From an uncultured Collinsella sp. (GTDB lineage Bacteria > Actinomycetota > Coriobacteriia > Coriobacteriales > Coriobacteriaceae): a DNA stretch of 13,144 nucleotides. The position numbers and the translations under genes are program-made. Under the pieces are notes generated by a model. That model did no database searches and was not told the DNA's origin. It worked only from the letters and a program-made list of their open reading frames with translations. The number at the start of each line of letters is the position of its first letter. Position 1 is the first letter of the stretch. This document shows positions 13,072 through 13,144 of the stretch, piece by piece. The stretch is taken from positions 1 to 13,144 of the forward strand of contig UQHZ01000038.1 in assembly GCA_900541055.1 (NCBI GenBank), in the 5' to 3' direction.

Positions 13072-13144
13072 CGCAGGAGTGTCCCAAACTGCCGGCAGAG
13101 ACGATATGAGCAGGACATAAAAACATTGAGAGCCCCTGCTGCAT

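Noticed and set aside
13079..13144. Short palindromes after the nitroreductase gene as a terminator or repeat
   Set aside because: CTGCCGGCAG and AGCAGG/CCTGCT pairs are visible, but there is no T run inside the window and the sequence is cut off, so no call is possible.

Overview
The window is high-GC bacterial DNA with strong Shine-Dalgarno sites and short, tightly packed operons. The organism is most likely a gut actinobacterium of the Coriobacteriia, probably Collinsella or a close relative. This is inferred from base composition, protein style and the tadA-SRP RNA neighbourhood; no marker gene proves it. It contains eleven supported protein genes, one tRNA gene and one SRP RNA gene, mostly housekeeping and small-molecule resistance functions. 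No CRISPR array, prophage, integrase or complete insertion sequence was seen.

Layout. Positions 1-300 hold a hairpin terminator and, on the minus strand, the small SRP RNA (ffs) with its promoter. Positions 298-685 hold no convincing gene but a chain of large imperfect palindromes. Next on the minus strand is one long gene (696-2477) that fuses the tRNA adenosine deaminase TadA to a glycerate 2-kinase. A tRNA-Ser(UGA) gene follows on the plus strand, then a TetR-type regulator (minus) divergent from lemA (plus). The convergent lemA/ilvE gap (3970-4528) holds a MITE-like element with 20-bp terminal inverted repeats and a giant hairpin. ilvE (branched-chain aminotransferase) and a DedA membrane protein lie on the minus strand, each with its own terminator. 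cysE (serine acetyltransferase) is on the plus strand and shares a bidirectional terminator with the operon that converges on it.

That operon (11783 to 7557, minus strand) is marR - ABC half-transporter - ABC half-transporter. The three genes overlap or are one base apart. The two transporter halves carry complementary motif defects, as in heterodimeric type IV exporters with one degenerate ATP site. Direct repeats in the marR promoter suggest autoregulation, so the unit looks like a drug- or stress-inducible efflux system. At the right end an unrecognised 96-residue protein (minus) is divergent from a small nitroreductase-family flavoprotein (plus).

The most unusual features are the TadA-glycerate kinase fusion, the self-complementary elements at 298-685, 4076-4275 and 4388-4512, and the open reading frame in the ilvE leader. 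I found nothing I could defend as a wholly new defence or mobile system.
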